NCBI GenBank assembly: GCA_964460905.1
Contig: CAYWRM010000010.1
Location: forward strand, 1 to 64,000
Direction: 5' to 3'
Source: GCA-002708315 sp964460905
GTDB taxonomy: Bacteria; Bacteroidota; Bacteroidia; Bacteroidales; F082
Length of the DNA: 64,000 bases
Below the pieces are notes generated by a model. The model was given only the letters and a program-made list of their open reading frames with translations. It was not told the origin of the DNA and did no database searches. A program made the position numbers and the translations under genes. Shown here one piece after another: positions 8,497 to 17,030 of the stretch. Numbering within the stretch: position 1 is the stretch's first letter; each line of letters opens with the position of its first letter.

Positions 8497-9705
8497 ATGA
8501 ATATAAAATATTATCTCTCAAATGGGAAAAATGAATGTGCTATCAGAGCATGTTTTATCATTAACAGATCAAATCAATTTAAAGCAAATATCCCGTTTAA
8601 AATTGAACCAAAGTATTGGGACAGCAAAAATCAGCTTGCAAAGAAAAGCCTACATGGTTTTGAAGTATTTAATGAAAGACTATTATTTTACCGTCTTGAT
8701 CTATTGAAGCAAATCCGATTAATGAATTTAGATGGAATAACTGATTGGGAAAAATTAAAGGTAAGTATCAAGCATCACATTAAAACAGGTAGTTACAAAG
8801 CAAATAAGTCAGTTACAATATTAATGGGTATTACTCTTTTTATTGAAGACAAAAAAAATGAATATAAATCTGGAACAATAAGAAAATATCGTGGACTTAT
8901 TACATTGATCGAAGACTTTGAAACTAAATATAATCAAAAAATTACTACTGAAAATATAGATTATACAACAGTTGAAAATTTCAGACAATACGTTCTTTAT
9001 GACCGAGATAATAGAAATGATACTGCTTATAAGACCCTTGCTTCCTTAAAATGCGTATTACGATGGTTGATAAAAAATGGGTATAAAATTGATCCGGAAT
9101 CGACCAATGTTAGACAAAAAATTAGATCAAAGTATGACATTGTTACTTTGTCAGAAGCTGAAATAATGAAAATCAAATCGGTTAAACTACCCTTGTTTAA
9201 ACAAAAAATACGGGATTGTTTCCTTTTTCAGATTTACACTGGCCAAAGATATTCTGATATGCAACAGTTATCTCCCTATCAAGTTGTGAAACATACATGG
9301 ACATTTCGATCAGTCAAAACCGAAAAGCTAATGCATATACCATTTGTTGGATGGTCAGCAGAAGCAGAATTGATTGCTAAAAAGTATAAATTTCACTTTC
9401 CACAATATACACCACAGTATTTCAATCGCACTCTAAAATCAATATGTAAGGCCGCTGGAATAAATACTCAAGTAAGATTAACCAGATATCAAGGCAGTAA
9501 AGAAATAATAATTGAAAAATTAAAACATGATTTGATCACCTCACACACGGCAAGGAGAACTAGTGTAAGCCTCCTATTAGCAAAAGGTGTTCCTCCAACT
9601 GTGGTAATGAAGCTGACTGGGCACACTGATATAACCACAATGATGAAGTACGAAAGAACTACTACTGAATTATTAGAAAAATCATTATTGGAAATTTTTA
9701 ATTAG
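8497..9705 (+). CDS. Tyrosine recombinase / integrase
   Basis: 402 aa. An N-terminal arm-binding region and a SAM-like core-binding domain (~105-200) precede the catalytic domain. The catalytic set is complete: Arg251 (TGQRYSDM), Lys274 (SVKTEK), His350-x-x-Arg353 (HTARRTS), His376 (LTGHTD) and the nucleophile Tyr385 (MMKYERTT). It should catalyse integration and excision of the element at tRNA-Thr. The gene starts 112 bp inside attL and points into the element, the usual position. It most resembles Bacteroidetes phage/ICE integrases of the site-specific type. Confidence 0.95.
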   Translation: MNIKYYLSNGKNECAIRACFIINRSNQFKANIPFKIEPKYWDSKNQLAKKSLHGFEVFNERLLFYRLDLLKQIRLMNLDGITDWEKLKVSIKHHIKTGSYKANKSVTILMGITLFIEDKKNEYKSGTIRKYRGLITLIEDFETKYNQKITTENIDYTTVENFRQYVLYDRDNRNDTAYKTLASLKCVLRWLIKNGYKIDPESTNVRQKIRSKYDIVTLSEAEIMKIKSVKLPLFKQKIRDCFLFQIYTGQRYSDMQQLSPYQVVKHTWTFRSVKTEKLMHIPFVGWSAEAELIAKKYKFHFPQYTPQYFNRTLKSICKAAGINTQVRLTRYQGSKEIIIEKLKHDLITSHTARRTSVSLLLAKGVPPTVVMKLTGHTDITTMMKYERTTTELLEKSLLEIFN

Positions 9706-10058
9706 AAATTTTAAGTACGCCCATCGAATACACCGCCACATACCTTTTACCCCCACCCCTTTTTCATATGGGAAAAATTATGATATACTGATTTTGCCAG
9801 AGAATTCATTGGGAAAACAACTTTTTCCTGATATCCCGTAGGAAAACCACATTCTAATTTCGTTTTTAAATGCTCTCGACATCCTAATGCAATCTGTTAA
9901 CATGAGTAAGTGGCTGTACTACAGTATGATGATACACGGCTTTTCATGTAACCTAAACCCGACAACCACCTTCCTCACGTTGTAGATACAGCCTACAATA
10001 ATTATTCACAAGGTGCGCCGAACCAAAATAATGACCCTTGCGGTGAAGGGCAAAACCA
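9706..10058. other. Element spacer with an interrupted short frame
   Basis: No complete gene is convincing here. A plus-strand frame from ATG 9902 runs to 10072 with a single in-frame TAG at 9983-9985 (27 codons, stop, then 28 codons including KVRRTKIMTLAVKGKTNEQF). It may be a decayed gene or a conserved regulatory stretch. A run of C-rich and AAAAA/TTTTT blocks after the integrase stop could contain a terminator, but no clean hairpin was seen. Confidence 0.4.
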
Positions 10059-10247
10059 ATGAACAGTTTTGAACTATGTGTTATCCCCGAAAGTATAATT
10101 CAAGAAGAACCATCACGATCTCTTGTTGATGCATTTGAAGATATGCTGAAAGATATATATTATGAATCGTATGTCAGTCAGCTCAAGAAGGAGTGTCAAT
10201 CTGAATACGATCGGCAGCTGTTTTATTTTCTTCAGTTATACAGTTGA
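10059..10247 (+). CDS. Hypothetical small acidic protein
   Basis: 62 aa, ATG at 10059. No recognised domain. The sequence is acidic and predicted helical (SLVDAFEDMLKDIYYESY), ending in an aromatic stretch (LFYFLQLYS). It lies in the element between the integrase and the convergent helicase gene. The purine stretch GAAGGG, 12 bases upstream of the ATG, might help initiation. It could be a small regulator such as an excisionase-like or replication-control protein, but no helix-turn-helix is evident. It may also be a chance frame. Confidence 0.4.
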   Translation: MNSFELCVIPESIIQEEPSRSLVDAFEDMLKDIYYESYVSQLKKECQSEYDRQLFYFLQLYS

Positions 10248-10419
10248 TGCCATTGTGTAGTATGCAAAAAATGTGTAAAAATAAGAGCATAAATTAACAT
10301 GCGTTTTACAGATTATTTACAGCTAATATACACGCTGAAGGTACTGTATTAGCGATTTTCATCCCCCTTCTCTGAGTCCGTATTTATTATATAAGCATGT
10401 ACCCACAGAGGGGGGAGGA

Positions 10420-12444
10420 TTACTTATTAAACTTGTATAGATTGTTAGCAGTTATGTAGTCATTGTATGTCATTACTACCTGCTTTAGCTTCAACACATT
10501 TTTATCTTTACCTGTAATTTTATCTTTCATCTTCGTTTCCGTGGCAAACAGATTATACTTCAATATCTGTGCGGGTAACTCCTTTGGTAATGTTCTACGT
10601 ATACCCTTGAGGAAATTTACTATTTGCTTCTTCCACATGGTAGCGCTACGCCTGTTCTTAGTTTTATCTGATGCCATTGGTGAGATTTTATTCAGCACAC
10701 TATTGATATATCGATCATACTTCTTGTAGGTTTGGTTGTAGTATTGTATACCACCCATCAGCTGTGTTATCCTCTGCACAGTTACCTGATCAGGATCCAA
10801 AAGCGCTTTCATAACAGTTTCATCTTTACCACCATCAGCATATTCTGTAGCTGCAACTATTAATCTTTGTATACTAACATTGGCCTCTAATGCTGTAGTA
10901 ATAGTAGTAGTAAGACCATCTTTACGTGTTTTCGGGATATGTAGTAGTCTTTTCTTCTTCGCATCACGTGCATTACCTGTTGATGCCTTTATTAATTCCT
11001 GCACATCGTTGTGCTTCATACCTGATTTATAGAATGTGCCAATTAAGATTATGTCCTTAGCATACTTCATAACAGAGTTTGGTAGCAAAACCATTTTAGT
11101 ATTACGTTTCTCAGCTTTCTCATCAGCTCGGATTTGATTAAGCAGATCATCTGAAATTGCTGCTTTATGGAATATGAGTGTTGGATCAAGTTCCTTTATT
11201 ACTTTTATTAGATTGGTGCCATGAAGATCTCTGTAGCGCTTATATATTTTGTTTGCATACATACATTTATTTAGACGATAGCCTTTCGATCCATTTGTGA
11301 GGTGTGTGTATACATCTTCCAATCCTGGAGGAATATCAATTTGATATTTTACGTTTATCTCGTCTATCCTATCAATTCTATCTTGAATGTACATTTGATA
11401 GTTTTCTCTTTCGTCATCTTCCTCCCAATCCTTTTTACTACCACCATAATCATAATACAGGAAGTAAAACTCGCCAGTATAGTACCTTGTTCTTCCAAGA
11501 TACTGTTGAAAGCCGTAAGGATCAAATTTTCCAAATAATATAACTAAGTCAATATTCTTATCGTTTATATTGATTCCCGCTTGAGCTACTTTATTTATTA
11601 TCGCCACGTTGGTATCAGGTGGTAGCACTTCTTTTTCAATTATATATTTCCAATCAGCAGCTCCACTACTATCACGCTCTGTAGCGTTTAATTTAATTAC
11701 CTTTAAATCAGGTGTTAATTTAACAATAGCATTATATATATTATCTTGATTTTCGAATGTTTCGGTCCAGATTATGACTTTGCTATAATTTTGCTCCTTG
11801 ATTTCATATGCTATAATTTTAGGAATCTTTGTCTCTACAAATTGATAAATTACTTTATCTGAAATATCTGTAGTCTGGATACTTATTTTGAGATCCATCT
11901 TAAATAAATATTCAATAACCCAAGATGAAACAGTAGCACTGAATCCAATAACTGGACATCCAGCATTAATAATTGCATCAACGCTTCTATCAAAATTTTG
12001 TCGTCCATCTTGAATAAGTGTATGTGACTCATCAATAATGATAATCGTCTTATCGGGATCTAGCTTATCTTCATCGAATAACCTCCATGCACTGTCTATA
12101 GTGGATAAGAATGTATGAGGCCAATTGCGATCAAAACGTTCTTCCCATTCTTCAAGTTCCCTTCGCTTGTTATAATTGTACTCAAACGCATCAACAACTT
12201 CATCATCTTCAAATATTCTAGCATTAAGTTGACCCGTAATACTTTTTAATGGTTCAAGAATGACAAATTGATAGTTATCTTGATATTCTTTAATGAGATC
12301 GATGGCATATGATGTCTTTCCAGTACCTACGGGAGCACCAATATGAATTTTCTTTTTATTAATTATTGCATCACTAACGAATTTATCCAACTCAGGTCTT
12401 GCTTCAACTACCCATTCCTTAACTATTATTGTTTCTTCTTGCAT
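10420..12444 (-). CDS. SF2 DExH helicase of unknown role
   Basis: 674 aa. Superfamily 2 motifs in order: Walker A GAPVGTGKT (36-44), Walker B DESH (138-141), motif III SAT (169-171), and motif VI QQYLGRTR (313-320). The C-terminal ~350 residues match no family I recognise and are Lys-rich. It could be a replication helicase for the element, or a stand-alone defence protein; no partner gene is adjacent on the same strand and it is separated from the methylase operon by ~720 bases, so it is probably its own transcription unit. A C-rich/G-rich imperfect hairpin (about 10360-10421) overlaps its 3' end. Confidence 0.8.
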   Translation of the reverse strand: MQEETIIVKEWVVEARPELDKFVSDAIINKKKIHIGAPVGTGKTSYAIDLIKEYQDNYQFVILEPLKSITGQLNARIFEDDEVVDAFEYNYNKRRELEEWEERFDRNWPHTFLSTIDSAWRLFDEDKLDPDKTIIIIDESHTLIQDGRQNFDRSVDAIINAGCPVIGFSATVSSWVIEYLFKMDLKISIQTTDISDKVIYQFVETKIPKIIAYEIKEQNYSKVIIWTETFENQDNIYNAIVKLTPDLKVIKLNATERDSSGAADWKYIIEKEVLPPDTNVAIINKVAQAGININDKNIDLVILFGKFDPYGFQQYLGRTRYYTGEFYFLYYDYGGSKKDWEEDDERENYQMYIQDRIDRIDEINVKYQIDIPPGLEDVYTHLTNGSKGYRLNKCMYANKIYKRYRDLHGTNLIKVIKELDPTLIFHKAAISDDLLNQIRADEKAEKRNTKMVLLPNSVMKYAKDIILIGTFYKSGMKHNDVQELIKASTGNARDAKKKRLLHIPKTRKDGLTTTITTALEANVSIQRLIVAATEYADGGKDETVMKALLDPDQVTVQRITQLMGGIQYYNQTYKKYDRYINSVLNKISPMASDKTKNRRSATMWKKQIVNFLKGIRRTLPKELPAQILKYNLFATETKMKDKITGKDKNVLKLKQVVMTYNDYITANNLYKFNK

Positions 12445-12667
12445 ACTTGACTGCTAAATTTTGTGATATGCAATAAAATTACTGCTTTTATAAATCCGAA
12501 GGGCTGTTTTTCGTAAATCAAATAACAATAATAGTTAACCGTAACATGGCAGCGCCAAATAAAGCTCAATTTTGTCTATTTAATATGGTATTTTACGCAC
12601 TTAAATACTTATTTAATATATTAGTATCAAACAGTGCTTTTTGGGCTATAAATGCATCTTTACATAC

Positions 12668-12766
12668 ATGAAAAATATAAGTATTATTGAAGCTGTAGAA
12701 GCATTAGCAGGAAATAAGGAGTTCAGATATCGTCGTTGCAGAAAATCACGCCATGAAAACCAGTAA
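12668..12766 (+). CDS. Possible truncated small ORF
   Basis: A 32-aa frame beginning MKNISIIEAVEALAGNKEF and ending in a very basic stretch (RYRRCRKSRHENQ). The start is plausible and the first half reads like the N-terminus of a helical protein, but there is no support beyond that. It may be the beginning of a gene cut by a deletion. Confidence 0.25.
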   Translation: MKNISIIEAVEALAGNKEFRYRRCRKSRHENQ

Positions 12767-12915
12767 GCTGAAAATAGCATACTGATATCGCAAGGTTGTT
12801 AATTAATCCTGTCATGATTTTTGCTTTAACTTCCTCAATCTTCACCCGGAACTATTTTGTCTTTTTAACGAGCTTGAAATAAGCACATCAAAAATCCACC
12901 GTTCCTTATCGCTAA

Positions 12916-13137
12916 GCTCGCCTGCTGATCGGTCGGGCTGCGTCGGTCATCAGCGTTATGCTCACACACAATCTTAAAGGTTATAACGCTTTTTACCTCC
13001 TTGTGTTTACAACATATCCGCTATCACCAAAGATGGAAACCGTTAGCTGACCCTCCCTCAACTCGCTGACGGCGAGCGCTAATGTAGAGGTGGTTATGTG
13101 CTTAAGGAAGCCAACCGAAGCCGAAGCCCTGCTATAG
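12916..13137 (+). pseudogene. Interrupted reading frame (one in-frame TGA)
   Basis: From 12916 the plus strand is open for 44 codons to a TGA at 13048-13050, then open again in the same frame for 28 codons to TAG at 13135-13137. An ATG lies at 12958. Both parts have protein-like composition (e.g. YNAFYLLVFTTYPLSPKMET, then NVEVVMCLRKPTEAEALL). It may be a decayed gene fragment. Alternatives are a chance frame or two short peptides. Confidence 0.3.
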
Positions 13138-13166
13138 TGTATAGGTGTTGTTTGACAGTGTTTTGT

Positions 13167-14135
13167 TTATTTTCTCTCAGGATTAACTTTATTCTCCTTC
13201 TGTTCTTTTTTAGTGAGTCTAATTGATGGTTTACCTTCTTTTATTGCCTTCAGATAGTGTTTGTTCATCCATACAACTTCACTGCGGCTGTGGCTTTGCC
13301 CTTTGGTGTCCTTCGTAATCGTTTCAATCGTTTTTCGCTCCCATCCTTTCTTCTTCGTAAGGAAATCATCATACAGGTCATGCTCATACCCACTAATGAA
13401 TATCATGCACTTTGCTTTATGTGCAAGCTTTAACATCTTTAGATGATATTTTTCATCATTTGCATCGTTTGTATATCCTTCAGTTCTTTCCCCTAAATAA
13501 GGTGGGTCCAAATAAACCAAGGTCGCAGGACGATTGACAAACTTAACCAATAGTTCAATAGCATCTTTATTCTCCACGCGTGCCCAGCGTAAACGCTCAA
13601 CAACCTTTTCCAATCTTTCACTCATGTTATACCATCGGTTAACACGTGCATCTTTTCCGTTACGTGAATATGATTGAGAATAAGAGAACCCTCCTTTCTC
13701 CTTGCCGAAGACTCCATTGACAGAAAACATTGCTTGAACCAAGAACTTACGTGCTCGTTCCAATTCACTATCGCTTTCCTCTTTTATTCGCGCATTGATA
13801 AGTTCCTCCTTGGCATAAGGGGTGAGTTCGATAACCCTTAAAAGCTCTCGATGGTTGTTTCGCAACTGTTTGAACACGTTAACAATCTCGCTATCAATAT
13901 CATTTATAACCTCAATAGGAGCCGGAGCCTTAGCAAGCGTTAACGCTGCAGACCCACAGAAACCTTCTACCCAGCAATTATGTGTTGGCAGTTCATTGCA
14001 TAGTTGGAGTGCAATCTTGTTCTTCGATCCGAAATATCCAAAAGGCGTATTGACCTTTTTATACGCCTTACCTTTCTTGTCCTGAACTTCGACTTGTTCT
14101 ATCTCCTCTTTCAATGCTACTGAGTAATCATCCAT
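13167..14135 (-). CDS. D12-class DNA N6-adenine methyltransferase
   Basis: 322 aa, ATG at 14135. Dam-like (MethyltransfD12) motifs: PFGYFGSK (31-38), the SAM-binding motif I VEGFCGSAA (56-64), and the catalytic DPPY (210-213) within VYLDPPYLGE. It transfers methyl from S-adenosylmethionine to adenine N6 in a specific DNA sequence, which is not known. Last gene of a four-gene minus-strand operon; it begins 5 bases after the stop of the nuclease gene, so it likely protects self DNA from that nuclease. The C-terminus is a Lys-rich tail. Confidence 0.92.
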   Translation of the reverse strand: MDDYSVALKEEIEQVEVQDKKGKAYKKVNTPFGYFGSKNKIALQLCNELPTHNCWVEGFCGSAALTLAKAPAPIEVINDIDSEIVNVFKQLRNNHRELLRVIELTPYAKEELINARIKEESDSELERARKFLVQAMFSVNGVFGKEKGGFSYSQSYSRNGKDARVNRWYNMSERLEKVVERLRWARVENKDAIELLVKFVNRPATLVYLDPPYLGERTEGYTNDANDEKYHLKMLKLAHKAKCMIFISGYEHDLYDDFLTKKKGWERKTIETITKDTKGQSHSRSEVVWMNKHYLKAIKEGKPSIRLTKKEQKENKVNPERK

Positions 14136-14140
14136 AATAT

Positions 14141-15103
14141 CTAAATCACGTTAACTGCTTTTGTAAATGAGTAAATTTCCGCTTGCTTAGCCCAAGCCGT
14201 ATTATTAAATACTTCCGCAAACGGGTCGCGTATGACTTCCATCCTTTCAATATCAAACTTCTCATCGCTAATTACAGGAACAAGATAAAGAAAGTACTGT
14301 CTTCTATATTTCTTGGCCTTGTTAATCTCATTTCTTGACCAATAGAATTTCGTCTCTTCACCCCCTACAGCTTTAACCTCTATAAATCTTTCAATCGGTT
14401 TCTTATCCCCTTTGCCCCGTTCTTCCCAACTCTTAATATCATATCCCGCCAATACATTTTTGCTTGCTGTATATTCTATTTGTTCAATCAATTCTGGATA
14501 ATTCATAAGTCGTTCTCGTTCGTAGTCAAGAACTACTTTTTCGGCCGCCTTGCCCATTTTATCCTTCTTATTCAGAACAGCCTTTAACTCATCAGGGTGA
14601 ACAACAGCATCCGTTTTTCGTTCTGCAAAACTACTAAGATAATTTGATGCAATTGTGTAAATCTTATTTATTCCATCATACTTGACCAGCCCCAACTCTA
14701 GCAAAAAGTTCCGTAGGCCGCTATATTGATCACCCTTTGCAGTTTTTGGTATATATACATAAGTTGTCTTATCGAAGGTGAAATTCTCAAGATAGTTGTG
14801 TGTCTCCTTATAAAATGGATTCTTAGGATTCAATACCAAATCCACAAGTACTGCTTTTAACCTTTCATCAATAAGGGACAAACTATTCAACGCCTTGTTA
14901 ATGTGACTTCCCCTGCTCACTTTACCGTTGCGTACATTTAACATTTTTATTCCTACGGCAAAGTCCAATGTTGTTTTAAACCTCTGTCCTTTTTGTTGGT
15001 ATAGAGTTCCAATCCTTTCAATCGTTTTGTCGTTAGCAGTATTGACAATAGCCAGCAGCGTTTTCAATTGCTTGTATGATATATTTGTGTAATCAGTTTT
15101 CAC
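14141..15103 (-). CDS. DUF3883 PD-(D/E)XK nuclease-like protein
   Basis: 320 aa. The C-terminal ~130 residues match the DUF3883 domain: a Glu in GKAAEKVV (188), Asp222 in GYDIKSWEE, and Glu242-x-Lys244 in RFIEVKA, followed by FYWSRNEINKAKKYRRQYFLYLV. That spacing is a PD-(D/E)XK nuclease core. The N-terminal ~170 residues are helical and may be a winged-helix recognition part (inference). The GTG start overlaps the SNF2 stop as GTGA (15100-15103), so the two are translationally coupled. Expected role: DNA cleavage subunit of a restriction system. Confidence 0.82.
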   Translation of the reverse strand: MKTDYTNISYKQLKTLLAIVNTANDKTIERIGTLYQQKGQRFKTTLDFAVGIKMLNVRNGKVSRGSHINKALNSLSLIDERLKAVLVDLVLNPKNPFYKETHNYLENFTFDKTTYVYIPKTAKGDQYSGLRNFLLELGLVKYDGINKIYTIASNYLSSFAERKTDAVVHPDELKAVLNKKDKMGKAAEKVVLDYERERLMNYPELIEQIEYTASKNVLAGYDIKSWEERGKGDKKPIERFIEVKAVGGEETKFYWSRNEINKAKKYRRQYFLYLVPVISDEKFDIERMEVIRDPFAEVFNNTAWAKQAEIYSFTKAVNVI

Positions 15104-17007
15104 CCTTTACCGAATAACTCATTAAATAGTTGAACATCCAAATCCTCATCATCATCGAACATATCCATAGAATAAATGCTGTAGTCACCTTCGATTATCT
15201 GATACATCTTTTGGGCTTTCATATTCAAATTTCCCAAAATTCTTCCCTCTACTGTATCCTCATATTGTAGAAAATAATAATATGCCTCTTTATCTTCAGA
15301 GCCGCCTACCCTATGTATTCTATCAAGAGATTGCAAATATTGAGCGCAGTTATATGATAAATCGTAATACACAGCATTGTTACAGGTCTTATGTAATGAA
15401 ATTGATTCCGCACAAGCAGCAGGGTTCGCTATTAGTATATTCAAACCACTATTTGCATCTACAAACTCATCCCTGATTTTCTCGCGCGTATTTTCTTCTT
15501 CGTAATCTTCTTTTTCAACCGGCGTTCTTCCATATATCTTTTTGCAGTTGAAGTCCCCACTTAGTAACGTTCGTTCAATTAAATCTATCGTACCGACAAA
15601 ATTTGCCCATATAACCACTTTTTCACCTCGTTCTGTAAATCCCGCAACCATTTCAAGCAAATGTGTGAGCTTTGCAGGTAGCTCAATAGCATCGTAATCA
15701 TAAATGATTCTGTCCAATTCTTCTTCATCTCCCAATAGGTTCTCACTATACTCATCTATAGCAGTGTTCAGCAGTTTAGCATATGACAACACCTGTCTCA
15801 ATCTAATCATTCTTCCTCTTTTCAATCGTGCAACAACATCGGTTGTTGCATCTTTCAGAAATTTGTCCATATTGGCATAATGCCTTAGTTTCCCTACTAT
15901 AGCATTATATATCCTTCTCTCATTCTGCCCCATCCGTATTTTAATCGGGTCATAGAAAACTTGCGGTTTTAATCCCAATTCCTTCTTTCGCACTCGATAG
16001 AATAAGGGACCAATAATAGGGTTAAGTATTCCAGCTGCACTCTGGAAATCTCTTCTTCCTTCATATAGTTGTAGTAGTCCCTTTTCCTCTTCGCTGACTA
16101 CCGCGTTTTCAGGCCACAAAAAGTCGAACATATTGAATAAATCAGTATAACTTTTCGGTATTGGGGTTCCTGTCAGAATACATCTCGTTTTCGCAAAAGC
16201 AGCAATCTGCAACACTGCATTTGCCCATCTTCCATACAACTGTTTTATATAATGCGCCTCATCAATAACGACAAAAGCATTCACTTGTGGGCTTTGTAGC
16301 ATTGCGCACACTTCCTGTACGTCTCGCATCAATGTTTGAAAGGTTGTGAGGTACATTTCTGACATGTCGTTTACCTCATAATACTTTTGTCTACGTTCGT
16401 TTTGATTACCTCCCGCCAAGATGTCAACTTTTGGAACCCTCCCCAATACATCTGTAAATTCTCTTTTCCAGGGCCCAAAACAGGCGGGCGGTCCTATTAC
16501 AAACAGTACATTTACGTCTCCTTGTAGCCGCAGTTTTTCGTAAGCGCTTAATACAACTGTTGTTTTGCCGCTTCCTGGGACAGAGAAGTTCGCAGCATTT
16601 CCAACCTTACATAAATGATAAAATGCTTTTTTCTGGTGGTCCCGAAGCCTTCTTTTAATATTACCCTTCAGAAAATCAATATGTTCCTGAAAATCCTGCA
16701 GATCAAAACTGCCATCCTTATATGTGCGGGCTGTTTCAACGAATTGTCTGAAAACAGCTTCTTTTCCAAGAATGTCTGAGCGCAATTCCTCACAGCTTTC
16801 TGTTAACTCGAAGTCAATCTTCTCGCTTTCAAAGAATCCAATTAACTTCGGTAGATTGTGCTCAATATTTTTACTCGTGACAAGGTTTCCTTTATTAGGG
16901 CCCGTATTAAAACCATAAGATACAGCAAGTTGTAAAGATTGATGCCTTTTAAAATCATCGCTATTGTTGATGATTAAAGTGTTGTCTTGTAAATCTAATT
17001 TGACCAA
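15100..17007 (-). CDS. SNF2-family helicase-like ATPase
   Basis: 635 aa. Walker A in FSVPGSGKTT (141-150), Walker B DEAH (249-252), motif III TGTP (279-282), and C-terminal helicase motif VI SLDRIHRVG near 560-570: a SNF2/SWI2-type double-stranded-DNA translocase. The first ~115 residues are unlike the family core. The only usable start is TTG at 17007, because an in-frame TGA lies three codons upstream and no ATG follows for nearly 200 codons. Stop overlaps the nuclease start by 4 bases. It is expected to use ATP to move or remodel DNA for its operon partners. Confidence 0.88.
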   Translation of the reverse strand: MVKLDLQDNTLIINNSDDFKRHQSLQLAVSYGFNTGPNKGNLVTSKNIEHNLPKLIGFFESEKIDFELTESCEELRSDILGKEAVFRQFVETARTYKDGSFDLQDFQEHIDFLKGNIKRRLRDHQKKAFYHLCKVGNAANFSVPGSGKTTVVLSAYEKLRLQGDVNVLFVIGPPACFGPWKREFTDVLGRVPKVDILAGGNQNERRQKYYEVNDMSEMYLTTFQTLMRDVQEVCAMLQSPQVNAFVVIDEAHYIKQLYGRWANAVLQIAAFAKTRCILTGTPIPKSYTDLFNMFDFLWPENAVVSEEEKGLLQLYEGRRDFQSAAGILNPIIGPLFYRVRKKELGLKPQVFYDPIKIRMGQNERRIYNAIVGKLRHYANMDKFLKDATTDVVARLKRGRMIRLRQVLSYAKLLNTAIDEYSENLLGDEEELDRIIYDYDAIELPAKLTHLLEMVAGFTERGEKVVIWANFVGTIDLIERTLLSGDFNCKKIYGRTPVEKEDYEEENTREKIRDEFVDANSGLNILIANPAACAESISLHKTCNNAVYYDLSYNCAQYLQSLDRIHRVGGSEDKEAYYYFLQYEDTVEGRILGNLNMKAQKMYQIIEGDYSIYSMDMFDDDEDLDVQLFNELFGKG

Positions 17008-17030
17008 TGTGTATCAGAGCTTTTCTGTTG

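Larger units (their letters stand above)
12445..13166. other. 722-base spacer in the element with gene remnants
   Basis: Lies between the methylase gene's 3' end and the helicase's 5' end. Holds a 32-codon plus-strand frame (12668-12766) and, at 12916-13137, a plus-strand frame broken once by TGA. The second half is visibly richer in G+C and contains a CTCGCTGACGGCGAG hairpin near 13062. I see no RNA gene family that I can name. Confidence 0.5.

Noticed and set aside
8328..8534. 68-aa plus-strand frame across attL
   Set aside because: It reads through the tRNA remnant and palindromes, lacks a normal start, and overlaps the integrase start in another frame.
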